Of a DNA stretch of 40,643 bases, positions 1 to 9,787 are shown piece by piece; position 1 is the stretch's first letter, and each line of letters begins with the position of its first letter. The notes under the pieces were generated by a model. That model was not told the DNA's origin. It was given only the letters and a program-made list of their open reading frames with translations, and did not search any database. The stretch is taken from assembly GCA_020346185.1 (NCBI GenBank), contig CP070775.1:1012349-1052991 (forward strand). The letters are read 5' to 3'. The DNA comes from Betaproteobacteria bacterium. GTDB taxonomy: Bacteria > Pseudomonadota > Gammaproteobacteria > Burkholderiales > Eutrophovitaceae. Both the position numbers and the translations under genes were made by a program.

Positions 1-1
1 G

Positions 2-58
2 GGCGGGGAGTTCAAGGATGTAGCCGTGCTCAAGGCGGTCCGCCCCCAAGGGGACTAA
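2..58 (+). CDS. 3' end of an unidentified gene (partial)
   Basis: The frame from base 2 is open to a TAA at 56-58 and ends in a plausible C-terminus (…DVAVLKAVRPQGD). Only 18 residues are inside the window, too few to assign a family. The following sequence stays open in short stretches (an ATG at 83 to a TAG at 239-241, and another frame to a TAA at 375-377), but none resembles a family I know. Confidence 0.25.
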   Translation, partial: GGEFKDVAVLKAVRPQGD

Positions 59-718
59 AGGCTGCCCTGGCTAAAGCGGCCGATGCGGGGCGAGTCACGG
101 CGGGCCAAGCTCAACCGCCGCCAAGCCGCTTTGGCGCGCATCAGGAACACACACCGTTTGTATCTGTTTACCGCAAAACGGGCGGAGGCTGAAGATCGAC
201 AATCCGAGGCAGCGTCTGCTCCGGGCGACCAAGCGGCGTAGCGAGGTCGGTGGGGGGCTTTACTGGATGCTCGCACCTGGCCCCGATACCGATCGCGGCC
301 CGGCTACGGCATCTATCGGACGCTATTTGGAAACACTCAAGTACCGGAACATGACTGTGCTGGAGGACATTCGCTAAAGCGGCCAACACTGACCGACATT
401 AGCACTGAACAGGACCGCCCAGGCCGATAGGTGCGAGAGGAACGTGCGGCTACCTCAGTCGCTGAACGGATCGCAAGGCAGAGATGTGTCACGTCATCAT
501 TTTCGTATGAGATTGGCGCACCGCTCTCAAACCATGATGTTGGCTATCGCACGCAGGCAAAAAAAAGCGCCCGATAAGGGAGGAAATCGGGCGCCCCAAT
601 GCGCTTGCACGCATTGTATAAAACGGTTATTTCTTGATCAGGTCCGCTGTTCGCTAATCTTTCGACCGGATTTGCGATAAGAGCAGTATCAACATTATTT
701 GCGTGTTTAACGGCAAAC
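59..718. other. 660-base stretch without a supported gene
   Basis: Only short overlapping frames on both strands occur here, none with family resemblance or a good ribosome binding site. Two plus-strand pieces (83-241 and the frame ending at 377) have protein-like composition and may be remnants of a decayed gene, but I cannot name it. The only clear element is the minus-strand terminator hairpin near 559-594. Confidence 0.4.
559..594 (-). terminator. Rho-independent terminator
   Basis: Arms GCGCCCGAT (567-575) and ATCGGGCGC (586-594) form a perfect 9-bp stem with a 10-base loop. On the minus strand the stem is followed by eight T residues (566-559). It lies about 125 bases beyond the stop of the minus-strand SlyB-like gene and probably ends that transcript. 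Confidence 0.85.
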
Positions 719-1327
719 TTAGGAGTTCATCGAGACAACGGAGCCATTGATTAGCTTCACTTTTTCTCCAACAGAGAACTCTGGCGGCTGATGCTCGTAT
801 ATTGTTCGCAGGCTACCATTTTCCATGCGCAACCGCACAATAAAGCTCGTTGCAATATCTGCACGGTTAGGGCGCTCAGAATATACACTTCGATTCGAGC
901 CGGCAAGTACTGATGCAGCGAACGCCTGCCCGGTGTTGCTCATTCCGGTCGTAGCGGCCGCCAAGTGCTGTGTCGTGGCACGCGATGTTGGCATCTGCAG
1001 GTCGTGTTGCTCAATCGAATCGACGACGCCGCAAGTCGAGCATAGTGGCGCGAGCGTTTGACCAGAATGCAGAATCATCGGCTTGTCGCCTTCCGTCGCA
1101 CTGCGCGTGAGGCCAACGTGGGTAGGGCTAATTGTCGATGTGAAGGCCTGATTCCCCAAGCTTTCACGCTTTTTCAATTCATCTTTCGCCAGGAAAGACG
1201 GGTTTTTCTCTGCAGAGACCGGAAGCTGGCCGGTTATTGCGGCAATGCCGATGCCACTGAATGTGGTAACCGAAACAATAGCGCAACAAGCAAGCGGAAG
1301 CATGAGGCGGGTTTTCTGGTGACTCAT
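719..1327 (-). CDS. SlyB-like envelope protein with a glycine-poor core
   Basis: This 202-residue protein has one N-terminal hydrophobic segment (about residues 6-32), a polar linker, a CSTCGVVDSIE motif, and a C-terminus (VRLRMENGSLRTI…FSVGEKVKLINGSVV). That layout is typical of betaproteobacterial glycine-zipper 2TM (SlyB-like) proteins. In those homologues a Gly-rich GxxxG zipper of about 45 residues separates the Cys motif from the C-terminal module. Here a stretch of similar length has few glycines, so the zipper is degenerate or replaced. The start at 1327 is chosen over 1387 because it begins just before the hydrophobic segment and has GGGAA upstream, and because the longer start would lie upstream of the predicted transcription start. 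A sigma-54 promoter precedes it, and the glrK-qseG-glrR operon lies directly upstream on the same strand. Its function is unknown; an envelope-stress role is inferred from family and context. Confidence 0.7.
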   Translation of the reverse strand: MSHQKTRLMLPLACCAIVSVTTFSGIGIAAITGQLPVSAEKNPSFLAKDELKKRESLGNQAFTSTISPTHVGLTRSATEGDKPMILHSGQTLAPLCSTCGVVDSIEQHDLQMPTSRATTQHLAAATTGMSNTGQAFAASVLAGSNRSVYSERPNRADIATSFIVRLRMENGSLRTIYEHQPPEFSVGEKVKLINGSVVSMNS

Positions 1328-1383
1328 TTGGACATTCCCTAGCTTCTTGTATCTAAGTCTCAATCTCGGTGTGACAAGCCATA

Positions 1384-1398
1384 GCAACTATAGTGCCA
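1384..1398 (-). promoter_or_regulatory. Sigma-54 (RpoN) promoter
   Basis: Read on the minus strand the site is TGGCAC-TATAG-TTGC followed by T. This matches the -24/-12 consensus TGGCAC-N5-TTGCW at every fixed position. The predicted transcript would begin near 1372, about 45 bases before the SlyB-like start codon at 1327. A gene for a sigma-54-dependent activator (GlrR-like) lies about 170 bases upstream, making it the obvious candidate regulator. Confidence 0.85.
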
Positions 1399-1474
1399 AA
1401 GTTAATCAGCACCATGAAACAGATGCTTAAAGGGGTTTCTTGCGATGCTGGTTGAGTAACCGCGTCGTCGAGCA

Positions 1475-1484
1475 GCGACGTCGC
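1475..1484. promoter_or_regulatory. Palindrome, possible activator site
   Basis: GCGACGTCGC is a perfect 10-bp palindrome about 100 bases upstream of the predicted sigma-54 transcription start. A nearby CGTCG copy (1466-1470) is inverted relative to CGACG (1476-1480). The distance is typical for an enhancer bound by a sigma-54 activator. No match to the TGTC-N10-GACA pattern described for enterobacterial GlrR was found, so the role is inferred from position only. Confidence 0.25.
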
Positions 1485-1569
1485 CGTTGGGGAGATCGGT
1501 AATGCTCTGTTTTGCAATATTAAAAACGCCGAGCCCGGAAATGGCATCTGCGGTAAATGCAGCACCGCT

Positions 1570-2919
1570 TCATGGTGTCTTGAACATTTTTGGGTTTAGA
1601 TGGTGGCGCTGCAGGAGTTTGTAGAACTCAGTGCGGTTGCGTTTCGCGAGTTTGGCAGCTTGTGTCACATTTCCGCCGGTGATCTTGAGCAGCTTCGCGA
1701 GGTACTCGCGCTCGAACTCGCTACGGGCCGACTCGAACGACGCCAGTTCTGCGGTCCGCCCTCGCTGCGCGCTTTCGACTAGAGTCGGTGTGATGATTGG
1801 CGTGGTCGATAACGCGACCGACTGCTCAATTACGTTATAGAGTTCACGCACATTGCCTGGCCACGGATATTTGACAAGCATCTCTATCGCTTCGGCGGAG
1901 AATCCGTTGAGTGACTTTCCATACTTCGCCGAGATTTGATTCAGGAAGTAGGTTGCCAGTACCGGGATGTCCTCTCTGCGCTCGGCCAACGGTGGCAAGT
2001 GGAAGGAAACGACGTTTAGCCGATAATAGAGATCTTCGCGAAAAGTGGCGGTGTGTATCGCTTCCTCGAGATCCCGATGCGTTGCGGAAACAACGCGTAT
2101 GTTGACTGGAATGGAACGCGTTGAACCAACCGGGCGGATTTCCTTTTCTTGCAGTACCCGCAATAGTTTGACTTGCAGCGGCATTGCCATGTCGCCAATC
2201 TCGTCAAGAAAGATGGTGCCAGTATCGGCAGCCTGAACGAGGCCCTTATAATCGCGCGCGGCACCGGTAAACGAGCCTTTCATGTGCCCGAACAGTTCTG
2301 ACTCGAGCAGTTGTTCGGGAATTGCGCTGCAGTTAACCGCGATGAACGGATTCTTGGCCCGCGGGCTCGCGCTATGAATCGCCCGTGCCAGCATCTCCTT
2401 TCCAGTGCCGCTGTCTCCCGTAATTAACACGCTTGCGTCGCTTGCCGCAACCAGTTTGGCCTTCGCCAGGATGCTCTCAATCATCGGGCTGCGAGTGATG
2501 ATTTCTTCCCGCCAGCTCTGATCGGTGTCCTCTCCGTCCCGGACAATGCCGCTGACGCTGACGGCTTTTTCAACTTGTGACAAGAGCTCTTTGCTGTCGA
2601 AAGGCTTGGTCAAGTACCCGAAGACCCCGCGCTGCGTGGCTGCCACAGCATCGGGGATGTTTCCGTGGGCTGTAAGAATGATCACTGGCAATGCCGGATG
2701 GGTCTTGCGGATGTTCTGGAAAAGTGCCATGCCATCCATGCCGCCCATTCGCAGATCGGTAATCACGAGATGCGGGACGGAAACTGACAGCTTTGCCAGT
2801 GCGCGCTCGGCGCTGTCGGCGCTCTCGACGCGGTAGCCCGCGCCCTGCAAGCGAAAGGTCAGCAACCTTATGAGGTCAATGTCGTCGTCAACAATCAGTA
2901 TTCTGCTTTCGTTGCTCAT
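1570..2919 (-). CDS. glrR: Sigma-54-dependent response regulator, GlrR/QseF type
   Basis: This 449-residue NtrC-class regulator has a receiver domain (acidic pocket at 11-13, phospho-acceptor Asp55, Thr83, Lys105), an AAA+ sigma-54 interaction domain (Walker A GDSGTGKE 168-175; Walker B TIFLDE ending near 240) and a C-terminal Fis-type helix-turn-helix (about 415-440, GGNVTQAAKLA). The sigma-54 contact loop reads GSFTGA (215-220) instead of the commoner GAFTGA. The start overlaps the qseG stop by four bases (ATGA), so the two are probably translationally coupled. With qseG and the kinase it reproduces the glrK-qseG-glrR order of Enterobacteria, where the system controls envelope and glucosamine-related targets. 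The GlrR assignment rests on this context, since NtrC-class domains alone are not specific. Its likely local target is the sigma-54 promoter at 1384-1398. Confidence 0.9.
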   Translation of the reverse strand: MSNESRILIVDDDIDLIRLLTFRLQGAGYRVESADSAERALAKLSVSVPHLVITDLRMGGMDGMALFQNIRKTHPALPVIILTAHGNIPDAVAATQRGVFGYLTKPFDSKELLSQVEKAVSVSGIVRDGEDTDQSWREEIITRSPMIESILAKAKLVAASDASVLITGDSGTGKEMLARAIHSASPRAKNPFIAVNCSAIPEQLLESELFGHMKGSFTGAARDYKGLVQAADTGTIFLDEIGDMAMPLQVKLLRVLQEKEIRPVGSTRSIPVNIRVVSATHRDLEEAIHTATFREDLYYRLNVVSFHLPPLAERREDIPVLATYFLNQISAKYGKSLNGFSAEAIEMLVKYPWPGNVRELYNVIEQSVALSTTPIITPTLVESAQRGRTAELASFESARSEFEREYLAKLLKITGGNVTQAAKLAKRNRTEFYKLLQRHHLNPKMFKTP

Positions 2920-3527
2920 GGTTTGTCCGGTGATGTTATCTGTTCACGTTCAATCAGGCTTTTTTCCATTTCCAGAAGAGCATCGAGTTTTTGCTGCAAT
3001 TCATCTGAACGCTGTTGCGACGCCTTTATTTCCAGCGCTTGCTGAGCGCTTCGCTCATTCGCCTGGCGCAACCGCTTATCGTTCTGACGCAACTTTTTTG
3101 TTGCCTGATTGATTAATGCATCCTGGCGTCTTATTTCGGATAGATAATTGTCATAGAGCATCGCCAGTGGACGCAGCCTGGAATGTCGGTAGTCATCGTC
3201 TTTCAGCCATTTCTTGACCATGACATGCGCCAATTCAGTGTTCCTGAAGGTTGCGCGTGGCGATGCGAGCAGCATGATCAGCTGCATGTGGTTGTACTCG
3301 TTGCGACCGGTCTTGTATGCTTTCTTCACGAAGCTGTACTCGCGCTCCAATCTGTCGCCCTGTAACTTCGTGATGTAAGCGTAGTAATTGAGCATGCGGC
3401 CTGGATCGGTCCGTTTCGCTTCGACGCTTTTCTGCTCTGGCACTGGATCGGTCGTCGCTTCAGGTTGTAGCGCACAGCCCTCGACAAGGCTTGCAACAAG
3501 CAGCAGCATGACGAAGCGTCTGTTCAT
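2916..3527 (-). CDS. qseG: QseG-like lipoprotein of the two-component operon
   Basis: The 203-residue product begins with a short signal peptide ending in a lipobox (VEGC), so Cys18 is probably lipidated. The mature part is mostly helical; residues from about 130 to the end form a coiled-coil-like region rich in Gln, Arg and Glu. Length, lipoprotein character and position between a GlrK-like kinase and a GlrR-like regulator fit QseG, which in E. coli is an outer-membrane lipoprotein that modulates the kinase. Sequence conservation in this family is low, so the name rests mainly on context. It overlaps the kinase gene upstream and glrR downstream by four bases each, a compact operon. Confidence 0.75.
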   Translation of the reverse strand: MNRRFVMLLLVASLVEGCALQPEATTDPVPEQKSVEAKRTDPGRMLNYYAYITKLQGDRLEREYSFVKKAYKTGRNEYNHMQLIMLLASPRATFRNTELAHVMVKKWLKDDDYRHSRLRPLAMLYDNYLSEIRRQDALINQATKKLRQNDKRLRQANERSAQQALEIKASQQRSDELQQKLDALLEMEKSLIEREQITSPDKP

Positions 3528-4969
3528 GCGGCAACCTCCAGTTGGCGCGACGGCAATACCACGCGCAGATGTGCTCCGGGGTTTCCGTCGTCAATCACCT
3601 CGGCGGTACCGCGATGTGCAAGCGTGAACTCGCGAACGATGGCTAGTCCCAAGCCGGTGCCTTTCACCGGGCCGCTGTATTGTGCACTGCTTTGATAGAA
3701 GGGTTCGAAGACACGTACCCGATCTGCGCGCGGAATACCGGGACCGTCGTCCATAACATCAATGACCACGTCACCGCCACGGCGTCTGAGTTGGGTGCGA
3801 ATGGTGCCACCCGTCGGAGAGTACTTGATCGCGTTGGACAGCAGGTTGTCGACGATGGCTTCGATTTTCTTCTCGTCACCTTCCATCTCGAGATCGGCTG
3901 CGGTGAGGGATTGGCTGAGGTTTTTGGCCCGCATCGCCAGGGTGTGCTGATTTATTACACGCTCTACAAGCGCCTTGAGACGGAAGTGTGTCGGCGTCAA
4001 TGAAGCCGTCTGGAACTGGGCTGAATGATAGTTGAGCAAGTCTTCGATCAGGCGCTGCAAGCGGTGCGTGTTTTGTTTAAGAATGTGGGCAATCTCGATC
4101 TGGCCTTGAGTCATGCGCCCGGTGACTTCGTCCGCCAGCAGTTCGACGCCCTCGCGTAGAGCAGTAAGTGGCGTCTTGAGTTCGTGCGATACGTGGCGCA
4201 AGAATCTCGATTTCTGCTCTTCGAGGTCGAGCAGACGCAACCTCAGCCAGTCGAGCTGCCTGCCGAGCGACTCGAGGTCGGCAGGCCCTCTGACGCGGAT
4301 CTTGGCATCGAACTCGCCTTCCCCCAGTTTCTGGATTGCCGACTCGATCTGTGAGATGGGCCGTCTGATGAGCAAAGATGCTCCAAGGACCAGAAACACC
4401 GCGACCGGGAGCAACGCCAGCATTTGCCACAAGATCAGCTTTCGCGTTTCGCCCGCCATTCGTTGCACTGTGTCTGCCTCTCTTTCAACCAGCAGGTTGC
4501 CCTGATTGTCGAGCTCACGTGCGGTCTGGGAAAGCTTTGCAAATTCGCCTACTACCTCCGAGGCACGACTGCGCAGTGTCGTTGCTTGGGTAACGCGCTG
4601 AAACAATTCGTTTTCGGTGTCAATCAGGGCGCGAAGGGTCGCGCGTTGCGCCTCTTCGAGCGCGTAGCCGCGCAGGCGCTGCGAAGTGTCGACAAAGCGC
4701 TCATGCGCCAGGGCATAGCCTTGCAAGACAGATGGCTCGTCAACAATGACGAATTGCCTGACACTGCGTTCCATTGCCGTTACTTGCTCGATGAGAGACC
4801 TGCTTGCCTGCGTTGCCTGCACCGCCTGATATAGTGTCTGACGACTATGGTCGGCCAAGCGGTTAATTGAAAATGCGTTATAGATCAGGGCCAGTACCAG
4901 CGGGATCACAGCCAGTGCGAAACCGGTCAGTATCAGTTTTAGAAATGAACGTGGGTAGTAGAGCTGCAT
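3524..4969 (-). CDS. glrK: Sensor histidine kinase, GlrK/QseE type
   Basis: The product has an N-terminal membrane segment (about 10-32), an extracytoplasmic helical sensor region, a second membrane segment (about 178-202), a HAMP linker, a HisKA domain with phospho-acceptor His262 (HVSHELKTPL), and an HATPase domain with N box (DNLLSNAIKYSP), G1 (DDGPGIP) and G2 (GTGLGLAI) motifs. I chose the ATG at 4969 (481 residues): it has GGAA about seven bases upstream and begins MQLYYPRSFLK, like related kinases. An ATG at 5023 adds 18 residues but has no ribosome binding site. All catalytic motifs are intact. It is the first gene of the three-gene operon and would phosphorylate the GlrR-like protein. 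Confidence 0.9.
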   Translation of the reverse strand: MQLYYPRSFLKLILTGFALAVIPLVLALIYNAFSINRLADHSRQTLYQAVQATQASRSLIEQVTAMERSVRQFVIVDEPSVLQGYALAHERFVDTSQRLRGYALEEAQRATLRALIDTENELFQRVTQATTLRSRASEVVGEFAKLSQTARELDNQGNLLVEREADTVQRMAGETRKLILWQMLALLPVAVFLVLGASLLIRRPISQIESAIQKLGEGEFDAKIRVRGPADLESLGRQLDWLRLRLLDLEEQKSRFLRHVSHELKTPLTALREGVELLADEVTGRMTQGQIEIAHILKQNTHRLQRLIEDLLNYHSAQFQTASLTPTHFRLKALVERVINQHTLAMRAKNLSQSLTAADLEMEGDEKKIEAIVDNLLSNAIKYSPTGGTIRTQLRRRGGDVVIDVMDDGPGIPRADRVRVFEPFYQSSAQYSGPVKGTGLGLAIVREFTLAHRGTAEVIDDGNPGAHLRVVLPSRQLEVAA

Positions 4970-5077
4970 TCGTTTCCGAGCTAGCGATGCGCTGACCGCG
5001 GCGCCAATGCCGATGAAATCCATCGTAATGACAAACGCCGTGTAGTGATGCTCATCGAGGGCATCGCTGTTTTGCTC

Positions 5078-5863
5078 TCAACCTATCTCGATGACAGCTG
5101 AGCCTAGATTACCGAAATCGGCACGAATCTTGTCTCCAGGCACAATCGGTTGCGGCAGCACGCAGGTACCGGTGGTGACCACTTCACCCGGCGCCAGACC
5201 GATGCCCAAGCTGCGCAGCTCGTTGGCGATCCAGGTCAGTGCGACGCGCGGATCACCGAGCACATTTGCACCGGTACCCCGCGCCGCAAGGCCATCGTTG
5301 CGCCATGCTGTGACCTCATGTGCAGACAGGTCGTAACTGCGCCAGTCCGCGTCGGTCTCAGGCCCGAGGATGAACCAGCACGCACAGGCGTTATCAGCGA
5401 TGAGCTGTGGCGCGCCCACGCGTGCAAAATCCGTGTAGCGCGAATCCGGGATCTCTATTGCCGGATGCAGCGTGTCGACTGCCGCGAGTACCTCCTGTGT
5501 GCTGTAACCAGTTGAGCGCGGTGGCAACGACTTGCCAATGCGAAAAGCGAACTCGGCTTCGGCAACTTTCATCAAGTTCTCGCCCAGAACCAGTTTCCCC
5601 CCGGACTGCACGACCCTGCCGGAGAGCAATCGCCCGGCAATTGGTCCGTCTACGCCGATGTGCTTTTGCCCGTCGGTGCTCGTGGCGGCGATCTTCCACC
5701 CAAATGTCTGCTGCTCCGAGAGCCGCGCGAGTTCGGCCTGGACCGCGTAGGCCTCCTCACGATTGGTCGGGCGGCAATGTTTCGGCAGAGCGTCAATCTG
5801 CCCGGATTGCATCCAGGTCTTCCAGAGAATGGCGGCCGACTCTGAGATTTGTTCCTGATTCAT
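5078..5863 (-). CDS. 2-keto-4-pentenoate hydratase family protein
   Basis: This 261-residue protein belongs to the fumarylacetoacetate hydrolase superfamily, close to 2-oxopent-4-enoate hydratases (MhpD/DmpE type). Visible features are the metal-binding acidic motif AEAEFAFRIG, a second acidic site HPAIEIPDSRY, and the C-terminal GTCVLPQPIVPGDKI segment. Such enzymes act late in meta-cleavage of aromatics or as 2-oxoacid hydratases/decarboxylases. No ring-cleavage dioxygenase or aldolase is nearby, so the substrate cannot be named. A 2-hydroxyacid dehydrogenase lies 100 bases upstream on the same strand, suggesting a two-gene unit handling 2-oxo or 2-hydroxy acids; that link is inference. Confidence 0.8.
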   Translation of the reverse strand: MNQEQISESAAILWKTWMQSGQIDALPKHCRPTNREEAYAVQAELARLSEQQTFGWKIAATSTDGQKHIGVDGPIAGRLLSGRVVQSGGKLVLGENLMKVAEAEFAFRIGKSLPPRSTGYSTQEVLAAVDTLHPAIEIPDSRYTDFARVGAPQLIADNACACWFILGPETDADWRSYDLSAHEVTAWRNDGLAARGTGANVLGDPRVALTWIANELRSLGIGLAPGEVVTTGTCVLPQPIVPGDKIRADFGNLGSAVIEIG

Positions 5864-5963
5864 GTATGGATCCCGAAAATGACCAGTGCTGCCGAAGGCA
5901 GTTACTCCGAAGCGCCAGGGTTGCAGTCAGCAACTTCGGGGCCATGCACCATTGCTGTCACTG

Positions 5964-6950
5964 CTACCCGACCCGCTCTTGCGTCGCACTACGCACGACA
6001 TTGATCAATGGTTCGCCGCGGGCCAGCCGATTGAGGTTCTCGGCAATCACCCGATTGCGGCGAGACGCCAGTTGGTCAGTCCAGGCGGAAGCGTGCGGCG
6101 TCATAATGACATTGTCGAGTTCGCGAAACGCAAAGCGAGACGGCTGGCAGGCTTGCGTCGGATCGGACGGATAGCGATACCAGGTGTCAATGATAGCCCC
6201 GCCGATGCGATGATCGCGGCATGCCGAGAATAGTGCTTCTTCGTCTACCAGCGCGCCTCGCGCGACGTTAATCAGCACTCCCGTGGATTTCATGGCGGCG
6301 AGCTGGCGCGCACCGATGATGCCGCGTGTGTTGTCCGAAAGCGGCAGCGATATCAGCACGAAATCGGATTCACCGAGCATTGACCGGAGACCTTCCATTG
6401 ATTGTACTTTGTCGACCAGGCCGTCCCCCGGCCGTGGCGTTTGACTGCAGGCAAGCAGCTTCATCCCGAACGCGCGCGCGCGCCCGGCAACTTCCCTTCC
6501 GATGCGGCCGTAGCCGACAATACCGAGTGTCTTGGCGAACAGCTCGCCGTGCATCGGTCCAAACAAATGTGAACCTTGCCAGCGGCCGCGGCGAAGGGTG
6601 TCTTGCAATTCATGTAACGGAATTACCCACTGGAGCATGGCCGCGATGACATACTCCGCCATGCCGATTTCGTGTTCGTACACGTTACAGATCGCCGCAT
6701 GCGCCGGCACCGCGTCGACGACGATTTCATCGGTGCCGGCACCTGGTAGATGCAGCAACTTGAGGCGAGGTGCCGCCGGCGTGTCTCGCGCCCAGTTCAT
6801 CGACACACATGCATCGGCACTTGCCAGCGCCTTGGCGAACGCCTTTTGGTCCTTGTCGTCGGCGACTTCGATAGTCCAGTCCGTCGTCAGGTACTGCGGC
6901 ACCTTGGCGAGCCGGCCATCATTATCTGATTTCTTGATTACCAAAATCAC
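5964..6950 (-). CDS. D-2-hydroxyacid dehydrogenase family protein
   Basis: The 328-residue protein has the two-domain fold signature of NAD(P)-dependent D-2-hydroxyacid dehydrogenases: Rossmann motif GYGRIG (146-151), substrate Arg231 in NVARGALVDEEAL, and catalytic His286 in MTPHASAWT. In most of the family a Glu precedes Pro in the DVFxxEP motif and pairs with the His. Here that segment is DTWYRYP (255-261), so Tyr260 takes the place of the Glu. The rest of the active site is intact, so this is more likely a divergent subfamily than a dead gene. The start is GTG at 6950 with no strong ribosome binding site. The substrate is unknown. The hydratase gene follows on the same strand. Confidence 0.8.
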   Translation of the reverse strand: MILVIKKSDNDGRLAKVPQYLTTDWTIEVADDKDQKAFAKALASADACVSMNWARDTPAAPRLKLLHLPGAGTDEIVVDAVPAHAAICNVYEHEIGMAEYVIAAMLQWVIPLHELQDTLRRGRWQGSHLFGPMHGELFAKTLGIVGYGRIGREVAGRARAFGMKLLACSQTPRPGDGLVDKVQSMEGLRSMLGESDFVLISLPLSDNTRGIIGARQLAAMKSTGVLINVARGALVDEEALFSACRDHRIGGAIIDTWYRYPSDPTQACQPSRFAFRELDNVIMTPHASAWTDQLASRRNRVIAENLNRLARGEPLINVVRSATQERVG

Positions 6951-7245
6951 GCGATCGAAATGGTGTGCGGGCTGGAAACAGAGACTCGATTATCTACGAC
7001 CGGTCGCGCCGGCCGAGGTCATCATTGAACAAGCTTGCATTCCGCCAAAAGCATGGCACGAGGACGGCGTCCATGATTTCGCCTGTCGTCGAATCGCGAC
7101 AATCGTGCCAGCCAATTCCCGGAAGCCCTCTTGGGCGGCACGTCCCCGGGGGCATCGCCTCCGACGCCAATCCCGGCTGAGATATGTAATCAGGGGCGCC
7201 ACCACGAGATTATCGGTCACGATACCACGATAGGGACAAAGGCGC

Positions 7246-7332
7246 TGGTGCCGGGAAAGGGAGTCGAACCCTTACGGTGTCACCACCGGCGGATTTTGAG
7301 TCCGCTGCGTCTACCAGTTCCGCCATCCCGGC
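7246..7332 (-). tRNA. tRNA-Leu (anticodon CAA)
   Basis: The minus strand reads as an 87-base class II tRNA. It has acceptor GCCGGGA pairing with TCCCGGC, a D arm with GGTAGACGC, anticodon stem GCGGA/TCCGC around loop CTCAAAA (anticodon CAA), a long variable arm (GGTGGTGACACC), a T arm with GGTTCGACTCC, and an encoded 3' CCA (7246-7248). Confidence 0.97.
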
Positions 7333-7341
7333 CTGGCTCGA

Positions 7342-7371
7342 ATTATCCCCGAAAGCGTCGAACTACAGCAA
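7342..7371 (-). promoter_or_regulatory. Likely sigma-70 promoter of tRNA-Leu
   Basis: On the minus strand TTGCTG (7371-7366) and GATAAT (7347-7342) are separated by 18 bases. The predicted start near 7335 lies about three bases before the tRNA 5' end at 7332. The -10 matches five of six consensus bases; the -35 is weaker. Confidence 0.55.
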
Positions 7372-7408
7372 GGAAGTCCTTGGCCAGGTTCGGCTCTGGT
7401 CCAGCCGA

Positions 7409-7414
7409 TATAAT
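7409..7414 (+). promoter_or_regulatory. Candidate -10 box of queA (leaderless start)
   Basis: A perfect TATAAT at 7409-7414 ends six bases before the queA ATG at 7421. A start at normal distance would fall on or next to the ATG, and no ribosome binding site precedes it, so queA may have a leaderless mRNA. No good -35 lies at 16-18 bases. Confidence 0.45.
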
Positions 7415-7420
7415 CTCGCG

Positions 7421-9593
<2,173 letters not shown>

Positions 9594-9787
9594 ATACCGG
9601 CCCGCAGCCGGATCAGATGGCTGAGCCGGCCCGCGTCGAGCGCACAAATGGTCTTGGTTTCGCCAAGCTGTTAACATACGACGTTTTTTTGGCGGCAGTA
9701 GCGGCGCCAACGGCGCGTTTCGTGCAATTGCGCAATTCGTGTCGTGCAACGTGACGTAGCGCGATAAGTAACCGGAGGGGAGTGAAC

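Noticed and set aside
444..680. 78-codon plus-strand frame
   Set aside because: It runs across the minus-strand terminator hairpin, has no good ribosome binding site and resembles no family.
1353..1565. 70-codon minus-strand frame between glrR and the SlyB-like gene
   Set aside because: It covers the sigma-54 promoter and the probable enhancer region and has no family resemblance.
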